Part shown: piece after piece, positions 49,130 to 58,685 of the stretch
Layout: each line of letters begins with the position of its first letter
Numbering within the stretch: the first letter of the stretch is position 1
Assembly (NCBI RefSeq): GCF_009882985.1
Contig: NZ_WTUZ01000020.1
Coordinates: forward strand, 681,353-745,352
DNA length: 64,000 nucleotides
Reading direction: 5' to 3'
Source: Paenibacillus silvestris
Lineage (GTDB): Bacteria > Bacillota > Bacilli > Paenibacillales > NBRC-103111
Made by a program: the position numbers and the translations under genes
Notes under the pieces: generated by a model
Seen by the model: only the letters and a program-made list of their open reading frames with translations
The model's database searches: none
Told to the model about the DNA's origin: nothing

Positions 49130-50638
49130 CTAGACATGACTCTTTCGATAATCCGACGGATAGCTGGAACAGTTCTCCACAAATAATTTGGTAAAATGCC
49201 GCGTGCTGTAGTAGCCAACCTTCTCTGCGATTTGCTTCACTTGCAAATTCGTATTGAGCAGCAGCTCTTTGGCCCTCAGCATGCGAATATTCGTTAAATA
49301 TTTAACGAATGGCGTACCTGTTTTTTTATTAAACAGCATGCTTAAATAATTGGCGGATACATTGAGCTGCTGGGCTATTGAACCTATCCCGATATCGTCC
49401 ATGTAATGCTTCTCGAGATACTTCACGACCTGCTCGATCAGATCAGCTGTGACCGGCTCCCTGGGCTTGATCTCCCGCAGCTTGCTTTCCCCCATTTCCC
49501 TCAGCTCCCGGATCACTTCAGACTCTGGCCGCGCGGAATCATACGCATAAGCACCTCCAACACCCAGTGCCTGCACCATATACAGGTGAATGGCCTGCCG
49601 CGTTTGCGCACTCGAACTTCGCTTGCCCGCTAGCAGCAAGCCCTCCAGCTCGCCAACCGCTGTTTGATAATTCAAATACGCCCTGAAATGCATATGCTGC
49701 TTAATCGCGCAGAAAAGCAAGCTGATCTTGGAGCTGTCAGGAACCTGAGCCTCGGCCTCCAGCTCCATATACCTAATGCGCTGCCCGATGCCGTGAACCA
49801 CACGCAGATGGCTCCATTCCCCAAGCTGCACAAGCTGGGCATTCAGTTGGTCGAAGCCGCGGCATTCGCCTGTTTGTAGAATCGTTATTGCTAGACCATC
49901 CTGCCGATAAGGTTCAGCAATACCTGCCAGCTCGTCAAAAAAATGCTGCACTTGTTCCCTGCAATCAAACCCTCTGAGCGGATCCCAAGAACCAATAACC
50001 GCACACTCACCATCAGGCAGCGACACCATGGCGAAATTCATGCCATAAACGAGCAAACCTTTCATACGCTCACGCAGGTCATCATAAAAGGCGCAGGTCA
50101 TATCCGATAAGGACTTCCCTGTTTTGGTCGTGTCAAATATACAAACAGCACCGATAAACCAGCCTTGCACATAAACACTGTCCAGCTCCTCAAACTTCAA
50201 GGTCGTAAGCCCGTTGCAAAGGGCAAATAAACTATTTTCGAATTGTTGGTTGTGCATTTGGATGAATTCCTTGTTGTGCTTGGCGGTATTCGTCAGGGCT
50301 CTCTCCAAATCAAGCGGATTAACCGGCTTCAGCAAATAATCAGACGCGCCTAGCTGCAGAGCCTCCTGCACATAGGCAAAATCTGAAAACCCACTTAAGA
50401 TGATCCATTTGGTGCAAGGCGAGATCGCTTTGCCCAGACGCATCGCCTCCAGCCCATTCATCCGGGGCATTCGGATATCAATGATGGCGACATTCGGCTT
50501 ATGTTCGTTGACCAGCTCCAGGAGTTCCTCCCCATTCGCTCCTTCGCCAACAATCTGCCAGGAGGATTCCACATCCTGAACCATGCTGCGAATGCTCGCC
50601 CGAATCAGATTCTCATCATCCGCAATGATCAATTTCAT
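49130..50638 (-). CDS. YesN-type response regulator (REC-AraC HTH)
   Basis: This 502-aa regulator has an N-terminal receiver domain (IIADDENLIRASI, phospho-acceptor D54 in VAIIDIRMPRMNG, LLKPVNPLDL), a variable middle region, and a C-terminal AraC double helix-turn-helix (IGIGSIAQQLNVSANYLSMLFNKKTG, VKQIAEKVGYYSTRHFTKLF). Its start overlaps the end of the kinase gene by four bases (ATGA type). It should be phosphorylated by that kinase and activate the upstream ABC transporter operon. Confidence 0.94.
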   Translation of the reverse strand: MKLIIADDENLIRASIRSMVQDVESSWQIVGEGANGEELLELVNEHKPNVAIIDIRMPRMNGLEAMRLGKAISPCTKWIILSGFSDFAYVQEALQLGASDYLLKPVNPLDLERALTNTAKHNKEFIQMHNQQFENSLFALCNGLTTLKFEELDSVYVQGWFIGAVCIFDTTKTGKSLSDMTCAFYDDLRERMKGLLVYGMNFAMVSLPDGECAVIGSWDPLRGFDCREQVQHFFDELAGIAEPYRQDGLAITILQTGECRGFDQLNAQLVQLGEWSHLRVVHGIGQRIRYMELEAEAQVPDSSKISLLFCAIKQHMHFRAYLNYQTAVGELEGLLLAGKRSSSAQTRQAIHLYMVQALGVGGAYAYDSARPESEVIRELREMGESKLREIKPREPVTADLIEQVVKYLEKHYMDDIGIGSIAQQLNVSANYLSMLFNKKTGTPFVKYLTNIRMLRAKELLLNTNLQVKQIAEKVGYYSTRHFTKLFVENCSSYPSDYRKSHV

Positions 50639-52371
50639 CTTCGCATCACATCCTTTAAAGGTAGTAGGATTTGAACACTAGTCCCTTCATCCTTAGCACT
50701 ATGAATACTCATCGATGCTCCCTCGAAAGACAGCTGCAACCGCTCCCTGACATTCCGAATGCCTAAGCCCTCCTGTACCTGGCTTGGCTCAAATCCCACC
50801 CCGTTATCGCTAATATGAATCACTACGGCTTCTTCCGTCTCACCAGGGATCAATTGTATACGGATGTCCATTCTTAACTCACAGCAATGATCGCATGGCT
50901 CTATGCCATGAATGATGGCATTCTCAACCATCGGCTGCAGCAGCAGCTTCGGAATTAAGAGCGATAGAGCATCCGGATCGCAGCTGATGTGCACCTGAAT
51001 CTTCTCCGCGAAACGAACCTGTTGGAGCCCGCAGTACTTGTTGATAAAATCGATTTCCTCCTGCAGCTGCGCCCAATCGTTATGCTCTAGTGTGTAGCGC
51101 AGCATGCCGCTTAACGATAGAATAGCCCGCTCCAGCTGCATGCTTTGCCCCGTTCGATTGAGTCCAATGAAACCATTTAACGTGTTGTAGAGGAAATGTG
51201 GCTGAATTTGTGACTGTAAAGCCCGATACTCCGCGTTCCGCTTCCCGAGAACGGCCTTATATTCCCGATCAATTAGCTCACCAAGCTTATAGATCATCGT
51301 ATTCAAATTGCTCCCCAGCTGGGAGATTTCATCGTTTCCTTTTACCCGATAAAGTGTATTCATATCGCCGCGCTGAACGCGCTTCATCACTTGAATCATT
51401 TGCTTGAAAGGCGTAACAATCCAGTGGGAGACTGTAAAATACAGAATCAACGCGATCAACAAGCCACTCGCTGCAAAAGCGGAACCAATCCAATAGACCC
51501 GCTTCAGATGGGTTTGGATGAAAGCTTCCGGCGATAGGATCGCGATCACCCAATTCGAGCGGGAGATCGTCTCCCGAACGACCGAGTAGGAATCTTTCAC
51601 GTCCTTAACGGTTCGGCTTCCCGAGGCAACTTGGTGCTGCATATCGCCTGTAATGGGCTGATTCGCATAGATTAACTGCTGATTATCGTCAAGGATGACC
51701 ACCTTCGCCCCCTTGCTCAGCCGAATACCTTTCATCATCTGATCCAAGAGGACCGTGTCGGCATCCGCCATAATAATGCCGAGCGGCCGACTGGAATCCG
51801 GGTCCTTGATCAGGCGCGTAACTGAGAAGACCTCACTATCCACGTTATTCAGATAATCCTGCTTATGTACGCCAGTGAACGCTACGTTCCCGTCAGCCTT
51901 CACCGCCTTGAGATACCATTCCTGCTCTTTAAAAGGAAAACCTTTCACCGCTTGATCAGAGAAACTCAGAGGCGGCGTAATATAAACAGAACCATCCATC
52001 GGTAGAAGAATGGTTCCGAGTATGTCCTTTCGCATATTTTTCAGGTAGCTAGGGAGAGTTTTATTCAGTACTTCTTCTGCCTCATATTGCTCATAGGGGG
52101 TTAGAAGCTTCCACTGAGAGGTAGATTTCAACTTCAAAGCAAGCATCACTTCATTGTTCAAATAAGGAGTAACGGTCATTCGTTCCAAATCGTCCAAATA
52201 CGTTTGAATATCGAAAGTAAGCGCAGTTAAAGTCCCCTCCAGCAGAGAGGACTCTTGTTCTTTAATTAAATCGAGATAATAAGAGGGCAATTTAACGACA
52301 ATACCGACAATCGGGATGACAATGGTAATGAAAAAGAGTAGAGATAACCGGAATCGTATCGATTGTCTGAT
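50635..52371 (-). CDS. YesM-type sensor histidine kinase with no canonical start codon
   Basis: The kinase has an extracellular dCache-like sensor, a second membrane helix, HAMP, and a His_kinase domain with IQPHFLYNTLNGF (H365 counted from TTG 52290) and an HATPase (DNGVGF, GLGIRNVRERL). The first canonical start codon in frame is TTG 52290. The frame continues upstream as a typical first membrane helix (RFRLSLLFFITIVIPIVG) to AUC codons at 52374 and 52371, and AGGAGG (52385-52380) is correctly placed 5 or 8 bases before them. No ATG, GTG or TTG exists in that stretch. I therefore place the start at AUC 52371 (578 aa). If only TTG is used, the protein lacks its first helix. Confidence 0.85.
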   Translation of the reverse strand: MRQSIRFRLSLLFFITIVIPIVGIVVKLPSYYLDLIKEQESSLLEGTLTALTFDIQTYLDDLERMTVTPYLNNEVMLALKLKSTSQWKLLTPYEQYEAEEVLNKTLPSYLKNMRKDILGTILLPMDGSVYITPPLSFSDQAVKGFPFKEQEWYLKAVKADGNVAFTGVHKQDYLNNVDSEVFSVTRLIKDPDSSRPLGIIMADADTVLLDQMMKGIRLSKGAKVVILDDNQQLIYANQPITGDMQHQVASGSRTVKDVKDSYSVVRETISRSNWVIAILSPEAFIQTHLKRVYWIGSAFAASGLLIALILYFTVSHWIVTPFKQMIQVMKRVQRGDMNTLYRVKGNDEISQLGSNLNTMIYKLGELIDREYKAVLGKRNAEYRALQSQIQPHFLYNTLNGFIGLNRTGQSMQLERAILSLSGMLRYTLEHNDWAQLQEEIDFINKYCGLQQVRFAEKIQVHISCDPDALSLLIPKLLLQPMVENAIIHGIEPCDHCCELRMDIRIQLIPGETEEAVVIHISDNGVGFEPSQVQEGLGIRNVRERLQLSFEGASMSIHSAKDEGTSVQILLPLKDVMRR

Positions 52372-52390
52372 GATATCAGCCTCCTAGCGA

Positions 52391-53209
52391 TTATCCTTTG
52401 ATCGCGCCGGAAGCAAGTCCCGAGACAAAGTAGCGCTGCAAAAATAAATACACAATCGTCATCGGAATCGCGCCCATGAAGGACCCGGCAGCCACCCAAC
52501 CTACATTGCTCGTGTACTGGCCAAAGAACGATGAAAGCGCTACCGTGATGGTCCGCATCTCTGGTTTTTGCAAGAAAAAGATCGAGAATTGGTAGTCGTT
52601 CCACACAGCAACACCAGACAAAATAATAACCGTCGCCGTCACAGGCTTCAGCAGCGGTAAGATCACCGTGAAGAAGAGCTGAAACCGGCCCGCTCCATCA
52701 ATCATCGCCGCTTCATCCAAATCCCGCGGAATCGTAGAGATGAAACCGGTGTACAAGAAAATCGTCATAGGCAGATTGAAGGTAATGAATAATAGAATAA
52801 TGCCCCAGTACTGATTCATCCCGCCAATATCTACCATAAATTTATACAACGGAACCAGAATAGTCAATGGGGGAACGATTAAAGCGGATACGAAAACCGC
52901 ATAAATGAATTTGTTCCAGCTCGTTTGGCGCCGGGCCAGCGGATAAGCCGCAATAGAGCCAATCATGACGATCAAGACTACCGAGATAACCGTCACGATG
53001 AAGTTGCTCCGGAAAGCATCCGCCAGATGCGCTTCCTTCCAGGCATCCCGGAAGTTATCGAAGTATAGATAGCCCGGAAACATCCATTTGGAGCTTAGAT
53101 CGTCGAAGGCTTTGAGCGATGTCGTGATCAAAATATAGAAGGGCAAAATGTGCGCCAAGCAGATGACGAGGGAGAGCAGCGTGAACAGACTTTTCCGTTT
53201 GTTTTTCAT
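52391..53209 (-). CDS. Sugar ABC transporter permease, MalG type
   Basis: This 272-aa protein has six helices. The EAA loop is EAAMIDGAGRFQLFFTVILP, and the C-terminus AIKG is typical of the family. It overlaps the preceding permease gene by four bases (ATGA). It works with the permease at 53206 and the binding protein at 54211. The ATPase is not encoded nearby. Confidence 0.95.
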   Translation of the reverse strand: MKNKRKSLFTLLSLVICLAHILPFYILITTSLKAFDDLSSKWMFPGYLYFDNFRDAWKEAHLADAFRSNFIVTVISVVLIVMIGSIAAYPLARRQTSWNKFIYAVFVSALIVPPLTILVPLYKFMVDIGGMNQYWGIILLFITFNLPMTIFLYTGFISTIPRDLDEAAMIDGAGRFQLFFTVILPLLKPVTATVIILSGVAVWNDYQFSIFFLQKPEMRTITVALSSFFGQYTSNVGWVAAGSFMGAIPMTIVYLFLQRYFVSGLASGAIKG

Positions 53210-54141
53210 GCGTTAACCTCCCTCTTTCTAAGAAACAGCAAGGCTGTAATACTCACGATGGAGATCATGATGAACATCAGAATACCGATCGTAGCGGCAT
53301 AGCCGGCATCTTCCCGTCCAAAATAGAGCAGATACATAATCGAAGACAACGATGCGGAGGCATAGCCTGGACCGCTGTTGGTCAATGCGACGATGACATC
53401 AAACAATTTAAGACCGCCAATCAGATTGAGTACCATGCTGACCGTGAAAGCTGGCGCAATAAGCGGCCATGTCACATGCGCAAAGCGCTGTAAGGGACCC
53501 GCTCCATCAATCGTCGCTGCCTCATAGTAATCCCTAGGAATCGACTGCAAGCCGGCCAAATAGAGCACCATCGCGATCCCCAAATACTGATACGTGTTGA
53601 CGAACGTAATAATCCACACATTCAGATTCGGATCCCCCAGCAAATTCGAAGGCTGATCATGAAACAATAGAATAATGTCATTGATAGCTCCGCCTTGATA
53701 CTGGAAGAAGAAGTACCAGATATACCCCATAATCAAGGAGGAAATAATGACCGGCAAATAAATGACCGTACGGACAAGTCCTCGGGTTCGGATATTCAGA
53801 TTTAAGAATAGAGCGTATAACAAGCCGATGACATTTTGAAAAACAGCACTGCCAATCCCATAGATCGCCGTATTGCGAATAACCTTGAGGATCTCTGGAT
53901 CCGTGAACATCCGGGTATAATTGTTGAAACCGATCCATTTGTAGTCTTGATTGTAGCCGTCCCAATTCGTAAATGAAATTTTGATCCCTTTGAAAAATGG
54001 ATAGAAAATAAAAATGAAAAACAAAAGAAGCGCCGGAATATAGAGCAAATTCAGCAAAGCACCGCTGCGCACGAGGCGACTAAAGGTTGTTTCCGTTTTG
54101 CGGGAACGGGTCTGTACAAGCACTGTCCTTGATTCAGCCAT
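53206..54141 (-). CDS. Sugar ABC transporter permease, MalF type
   Basis: This protein of about 311 aa has six helices and the EAA loop EAATIDGAGPLQRFAHVTWP. The frame opens at ATG 54162, but AAGGAGG (11 bases) and AAGGTG (5 bases) precede ATG 54141, which I choose (MAESRTVLVQ). A terminator hairpin (54174-54199) separates it from the binding-protein gene. Confidence 0.94.
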   Translation of the reverse strand: MAESRTVLVQTRSRKTETTFSRLVRSGALLNLLYIPALLLFFIFIFYPFFKGIKISFTNWDGYNQDYKWIGFNNYTRMFTDPEILKVIRNTAIYGIGSAVFQNVIGLLYALFLNLNIRTRGLVRTVIYLPVIISSLIMGYIWYFFFQYQGGAINDIILLFHDQPSNLLGDPNLNVWIITFVNTYQYLGIAMVLYLAGLQSIPRDYYEAATIDGAGPLQRFAHVTWPLIAPAFTVSMVLNLIGGLKLFDVIVALTNSGPGYASASLSSIMYLLYFGREDAGYAATIGILMFIMISIVSITALLFLRKREVNA

Positions 54142-54173
54142 AAGATCACCTTCCTCCTTCATGATCGTAGAGC

Positions 54174-54199
54174 AAAAAGGAGGGTGGTTGACACCCTCC
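54174..54199 (-). terminator. Intra-operon terminator between binding protein and permeases
   Basis: On the minus strand GGAGGGTG-TCAAC-CACCCTCC is followed by TTTTT. Partial termination here would give more binding protein than permease, a common arrangement in sugar ABC operons. Confidence 0.82.
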
Positions 54200-54210
54200 C
54201 AATTTCACTT

Positions 54211-55545
54211 CTACTGATTGCGCAGACGTAAGTATTCGGATTTCATTTTGTCAGAGAATTGCTGAGGAGAAACCGTTCCCGCGAGCAAGGCAACGCCAGT
54301 TTTGCACATGACATCCCACATACCATTTGGCAGATACACACGGTCAAAATAAGGGAACACGCGAATATTCTCGAATTGTTTGTAGTACTCGGAGAATTCA
54401 TGCTTGGACTCAATGTTTTTTAGGCCTGCAGGCAGCTTAGTTGCATTAGCGATTTTGGACATATTAGCTGGCTTGGCAAAGAATGCAATCAGCTTCTTGG
54501 ACTCTGCCAAGTGTTTGCCGTCTTTCCAGGCGCCCATCGTATAGCGCTCACCGCCTGAGAAGGATTGGCTATCTCCAGCAACCATCGAGGTCAGTGGAGC
54601 AATGCCGATTTTAGCCGCCTTATTGTATTTGTACACTTCGTCCGCGAAGGACGGTGCGCCGAATACGAAGGCTACCTTGCCTTGTGCAAACAGTTGCGGC
54701 ATATCACTGTATTTGGCCGTCAGCACGTCCTTGTTGATATACCCCTTCTTGCTCATATCCTGCAGCTTTTGCGCAAGCGGTGTCCATTTGTTCCAATCAA
54801 ACGTCCCATCGAGCAGCGTCTTGGCATCGTTCGTCGATGGAGAGATATACATCGATGTGGCGTACAGATCGGAGAAACCGCCGATCATCCCGTTATCCAC
54901 ACCAGACATGAAGAACGGCGTCACCGCTCCGTTACTGGATGTCTTGATTTTATCCGCTGCCGCCATCAGTTCGTCGAAGGTTTTCGGCGGTGTGATGCTG
55001 TATTTTTCAAGAATTTCAGCGTTATAGGAGATCCCATCTTTGGCTTCGCTCATCACGAGGGCCTCTACCTTGCCGTCCTTGTCCGTGACGACAGGCTTGA
55101 TCGTGTCCGTCATATCTTTGGCCCATGGCTCATTGCGCAGATCGGCTAGATACTTGCCATAACGGATAATCGCCCAACCATGCGTGTCGAAGACGTCCGG
55201 TAAATCGTTTGCCGCCATTTTAACCTTCAGAATGTTCTCGTATTCTGCGCCGGGGAATTGGAATTCAACAGCTACGTTCGGATTTTCTTTTGTAAAATCA
55301 GCCGCAATGCCCTTCATCATCTCTTGATTCGGCAGCTCGGAGATCGTACTGTACACCGTTAGTTTGATCTTATCCCCACTCGGCTTGGCATCCGGGGTAC
55401 TGGCCGCCGTCGTCGTTGTCGGTTTCGTAGTTGCTGCCGGACTGTCCGTCGTCGTTGTTCCCGAGCTTGGCCGGCTGGAACAGCCCATAAAAACAACGGA
55501 AATCGTGAGCATCATGGCAGCAACGCTTAAAAATGTTTTTTTCAT
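54211..55545 (-). CDS. Sugar-binding lipoprotein (family 1 type)
   Basis: This protein of about 444 aa has a signal peptide ending in VFMGC with lipidated C22. A Thr/Ala-rich linker (GTTTTDSPAATTKPTTTT) follows, then a MalE-like fold (LTVYSTISELPNQEMMKGIAADFTKENPNVAVEF). The start is ATG 55545 (MKKTFLSVAAM), with GGGAGG about ten bases upstream. The open frame continues to 55590 without coding character. It is the first gene of the transporter/two-component operon. A cre site overlaps its promoter. Confidence 0.94.
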   Translation of the reverse strand: MKKTFLSVAAMMLTISVVFMGCSSRPSSGTTTTDSPAATTKPTTTTAASTPDAKPSGDKIKLTVYSTISELPNQEMMKGIAADFTKENPNVAVEFQFPGAEYENILKVKMAANDLPDVFDTHGWAIIRYGKYLADLRNEPWAKDMTDTIKPVVTDKDGKVEALVMSEAKDGISYNAEILEKYSITPPKTFDELMAAADKIKTSSNGAVTPFFMSGVDNGMIGGFSDLYATSMYISPSTNDAKTLLDGTFDWNKWTPLAQKLQDMSKKGYINKDVLTAKYSDMPQLFAQGKVAFVFGAPSFADEVYKYNKAAKIGIAPLTSMVAGDSQSFSGGERYTMGAWKDGKHLAESKKLIAFFAKPANMSKIANATKLPAGLKNIESKHEFSEYYKQFENIRVFPYFDRVYLPNGMWDVMCKTGVALLAGTVSPQQFSDKMKSEYLRLRNQ

Positions 55546-55618
55546 TTTTACGAATCCTCCCTTTGCATGATTGAAGTGATGATTTGCCATCTGTGAATAC
55601 GAAATGTTTCACACCTTA

Positions 55619-55646
55619 ATCATATCAATTTTGGTTGCGCTTACAA
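55619..55646 (-). promoter_or_regulatory. Promoter with overlapping cre (CcpA) site
   Basis: On the minus strand TTGTAA (55646-55641), a 16-bp spacer and TATGAT (55624-55619) form a promoter for the binding-protein gene. TTGTAAGCGCAACCA (55646-55632) fits the cre consensus WTGNAANCGNWNNCW at every fixed position and covers the -35. CcpA binding would block transcription when glucose is present. TGGAAGCGCTATTTTCCA at about 55664-55681 is a second, imperfect candidate. Confidence 0.7.
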
Positions 55647-55706
55647 GTGTGTCAAATCTACGGTGGAAGCGCTATTTTCCATGGGAGGGATGCACATAAT
55701 CACAGC

Positions 55707-57029
55707 TTAGGTGAGGTGGTTGAATTGAGGGAGCCACCCTTGATTCGCAGCGAACATGCGATCAACCATTTCCTGAATTTCAGCTAGGCTGAGAACGGCA
55801 GATGTTAAGGGATCGAAGCAAATTGCATGATAAATCATCCGCGGATCTCCTGTGAGAGCCCCTTGAACCGCCAGTTCCTCGCAGCGGGCGCTTGTGTTAA
55901 CAAGAATGGCCAAATGATCCGGAAGCGCCCCAACGTGAATCGGGCTTAACCGTCCTTTGGAGGCTAGAACAGGGACCTCCACACAGCAGCCTTGCGGCAA
56001 ATTATCGATATACCCCATATTCCGTACGTTGCCGTTAAATTCGAAGAGCGTGCCGTCACCAATCGTCGCATTGAAGATATAGGACGCATACTCCTCGCCG
56101 CGCTTCAGATCGATCGGACTATCCCGCCACTCTTCCATCTGCTTATGCCAGCCGCCGCGCAGCTTCTCCGCATAGTTGATGATTTCTGCGTAATGACCAG
56201 GATTCCAGCCTGTTCCATGCGTGCAGTATTTCTCGATCAAATCCGGGCGTTTGCGGAACCAGGCGTTATATTCCGAATTATGACCACTTGATTCCGTCAC
56301 GTAGTAATCCAGATGAAGAAACATTTCATTACGGACCTGTTCCTCATTGTAGATTTCTGGCCGCTTCATGACTGCTTCGCGAATGAGTGGATAAGCGTCC
56401 TTGCCTTTCCATTTGTAATCCAAATAGAAAGCTTGATGATTAATGCCCGCGCAGCGGTAGGTAATCTCCTCCATAGGCGCCCCGATCCAACCGGCAAGCA
56501 TCGCTGCCGTTCCTTGCACGCTATGGCACAAGCCAGTGACTTGTACTTTGCTCTCGCTTTGCATCGCTCTAATCAGCATCGCCATCGGATTCGAATAGTT
56601 CAGGAAGATCGCGTCAGGACAGTAACGCTCAATATCTCTGCAGAGCTCCAGCATCACTGGAATCGTGCGCAAAAAACGGAAAATACCCGACGGACCTCGG
56701 GTATCTCCAATATTGATATCGACGCCGTAGGCCTTGGGGATTTCGATATCCGTGCGCCAGACCTCCAAGTCGCCGACTAGGATGGTACAGACTACGCCAT
56801 CCGCCCCGGTTAGCGCTTGCTCCCGATCGGTCGTCGCCTCTACCTTCGCCTTATACCCTCCTGCGGCGATGATGTTATCAACCGCTGTCTTGGCATAAGC
56901 CAGCCGTTCCTCTGAAATATCCATCAAGGCAATGGTACAAGCCTCAAATGCGGGAAATGTCAGCAAATCTCGAACCAGATTTTTCGTAAACACCAAGCTG
57001 CCTGCGCCGATAAAAGCAATCTTCTTCAT
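55707..57029 (-). CDS. GH4 family glycosidase (MelA/LplD type)
   Basis: This protein of about 440 aa is an NAD- and Mn-dependent family 4 glycoside hydrolase with the N-terminal Rossmann motif [20 protein letters not shown]. The signature [10 protein letters not shown] (C168, H169) and GINHQAF (H198) are the metal ligands, typical of alpha-galactosidase MelA and alpha-galacturonidase LplD rather than of 6-phospho-glucosidases. ATG 57029 has GAGGAG 11 bases upstream. GTG codons at 57035 and 57041 are alternatives. It is the last gene of a seven-gene catabolic operon and acts on the imported, unphosphorylated sugar. Galacturonide or galactoside cannot be decided. Confidence 0.92.
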   Translation of the reverse strand: MKKIAFIGAGSLVFTKNLVRDLLTFPAFEACTIALMDISEERLAYAKTAVDNIIAAGGYKAKVEATTDREQALTGADGVVCTILVGDLEVWRTDIEIPKAYGVDINIGDTRGPSGIFRFLRTIPVMLELCRDIERYCPDAIFLNYSNPMAMLIRAMQSESKVQVTGLCHSVQGTAAMLAGWIGAPMEEITYRCAGINHQAFYLDYKWKGKDAYPLIREAVMKRPEIYNEEQVRNEMFLHLDYYVTESSGHNSEYNAWFRKRPDLIEKYCTHGTGWNPGHYAEIINYAEKLRGGWHKQMEEWRDSPIDLKRGEEYASYIFNATIGDGTLFEFNGNVRNMGYIDNLPQGCCVEVPVLASKGRLSPIHVGALPDHLAILVNTSARCEELAVQGALTGDPRMIYHAICFDPLTSAVLSLAEIQEMVDRMFAANQGWLPQFNHLT

Positions 57030-57060
57030 CCTCACGCTCACTCCTCACTATTGAATCGGA

Positions 57061-57834
57061 TTACAAACCAAGTCCTCCATCAACCGTAAGCTGCTGCCCT
57101 GTAATTTGTCCTGCCTGATCGGATGTGATAAAAAGTACCGCAGCCGCAATATCCTTGCCATTTTGCATCCGGCCCATTGGCATCCGCTGGGATGCTTTCT
57201 CCAATGACTTTTCGTCCTCACCCTCCGAAGCCAGACGAGCCAGCTCCCCATCGGAGGAGACCCAGCCTGGGTGTATGCAGTTCACGCGAATGCGGTGCTT
57301 GGCTAACGAGCCTGCCAAATTCAGCGTCAGCGTGACGAGACCGCCCTTGGAAATCGAATAGGCAAGCGTGTCCGGCGATCCCTTCCTTGCGTGGAGGGAG
57401 CCAATATTGACGATATTGCCTCCTCCTCTGCGGATCATGCCAGGCACGGCCGCTTGGCAGGTCAAGTAGGCTCCCTTGAGGTTAACCCCCATCACAAGAT
57501 CCCAGAACGCTTCATCCGTCTGGAATAAGTCTGCTCGGGGGAAGATGCCGGCATTGTTCACCACGATGTCTAGGCCCCCGAACGATGTCTCAGCGAAGGT
57601 CACCATCCGCTCCACCTCGGCGCTCTTGGACACATCGCACCGGAAAAATTGTGCCGAATGGCCTTCCATCCGCCATGCAGCAGCAACATCTTCCCCCTGC
57701 TCATCTACATCAGCAATCACAACGTTCGCCCCGGACAGCAGGAACTGCTCGGCAATTGCAGCGCCGATCCCTTTCGCTGCTCCCGTGACCAGCACCGTTT
57801 TACCGTCATATTGAAAGCCCGCCGTCTCTTTCAT
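57061..57834 (-). CDS. SDR family oxidoreductase (catabolic operon, copy 3)
   Basis: This classical short-chain dehydrogenase of about 257 aa has the cofactor motif TGAAKGIGAAIAEQF, NNAG, the catalytic Ser in IGSLHARKG, YSISK, and the C-terminal GQQLTVDGGLGL. The start is ATG 57834 with GGAGGGG five bases upstream. Upstream frame is not coding. D in VIADVD suggests NAD preference. It is probably one of several steps that oxidise or reduce a hexonate or ketose in this operon. Confidence 0.93.
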   Translation of the reverse strand: MKETAGFQYDGKTVLVTGAAKGIGAAIAEQFLLSGANVVIADVDEQGEDVAAAWRMEGHSAQFFRCDVSKSAEVERMVTFAETSFGGLDIVVNNAGIFPRADLFQTDEAFWDLVMGVNLKGAYLTCQAAVPGMIRRGGGNIVNIGSLHARKGSPDTLAYSISKGGLVTLTLNLAGSLAKHRIRVNCIHPGWVSSDGELARLASEGEDEKSLEKASQRMPMGRMQNGKDIAAAVLFITSDQAGQITGQQLTVDGGLGL

Positions 57835-57853
57835 CCTATCCCCTCCATAATTG

Positions 57854-58663
57854 CTAGAACTCGTAAGCACCCTCGGCAGCCGCTTTCTCATAGGCTATCC
57901 GCGGAATTTGCGTAGCCAGCTTCCCGCCGCTAATATCCATCATTGTACCGGTGATATAGCCGGCATAGTCGGAAGCGAGGAAGCAAATTAGATTAGCAAC
58001 ATCTGCCTTCTCTCCCCAGCGGCGCAGCGTCAGCGTATCGAGCAAGCGTTGCTGCTGCGGCTCCCCAAGCTCGGCGAAATGATTCATATCCGTCGGAATC
58101 ATTCCCGGGGCATAGCAGTTCACCGTAATGTTCCACGGGCCTAACTCTCCCGCCAGCACTCGGGTGAATTGTTCCACGCCGGCTTTGGATGACGCGTAGG
58201 CTGCGCTGCCATAGCTCGGTACGATGGCAGCGAACGAGGCAGCGTTCATGATCCGGCCCGATCTTTGCTGCTTCATGATCGGCGCCACAGCCTTGCACAT
58301 CAGAAAAGTGCCTTTCAAATTAATATCAAGGTTCAGGTCCCAGACCTCTTCCGAAAGGATGTCCACAGGTGCTCCTCCAGCAACCCCCGCATTGTTCACC
58401 AAGATATCAATATGACCATACGTATCCACGACATGCTGAACGACTTCTTGAATCTGAGCATAGTTGCGCACATCACATTGGTACGTACTCCCTTTGCATC
58501 CGCTGCGATCAAACTCCTTCTGAACATCCTCCAAGTACGACTCGTTAATGTCAGTGACAACGGTAGTCACGCCTTCCTTAGCAAGCGCCGTGGCGATTAC
58601 TCTTCCAATCCCCCGACCTGCACCAGTGACAATTGCCACTTTTCCAGATAGATCAATATGCAT
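57854..58663 (-). CDS. SDR family oxidoreductase (catabolic operon, copy 2)
   Basis: This 269-aa classical SDR has [38 protein letters not shown] and a longer C-terminal tail (GGKLATQIPRIAYEKAAAEG). VVTDIN suggests NAD. It lies 19 bp before the next SDR gene and 22 bp after the isomerase. Similar to gluconate or sorbitol dehydrogenases, substrate not visible. Confidence 0.93.
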   Translation of the reverse strand: MHIDLSGKVAIVTGAGRGIGRVIATALAKEGVTTVVTDINESYLEDVQKEFDRSGCKGSTYQCDVRNYAQIQEVVQHVVDTYGHIDILVNNAGVAGGAPVDILSEEVWDLNLDINLKGTFLMCKAVAPIMKQQRSGRIMNAASFAAIVPSYGSAAYASSKAGVEQFTRVLAGELGPWNITVNCYAPGMIPTDMNHFAELGEPQQQRLLDTLTLRRWGEKADVANLICFLASDYAGYITGTMMDISGGKLATQIPRIAYEKAAAEGAYEF

Positions 58664-58685
58664 CCTGCGTCCATCCCCTTCTCGG

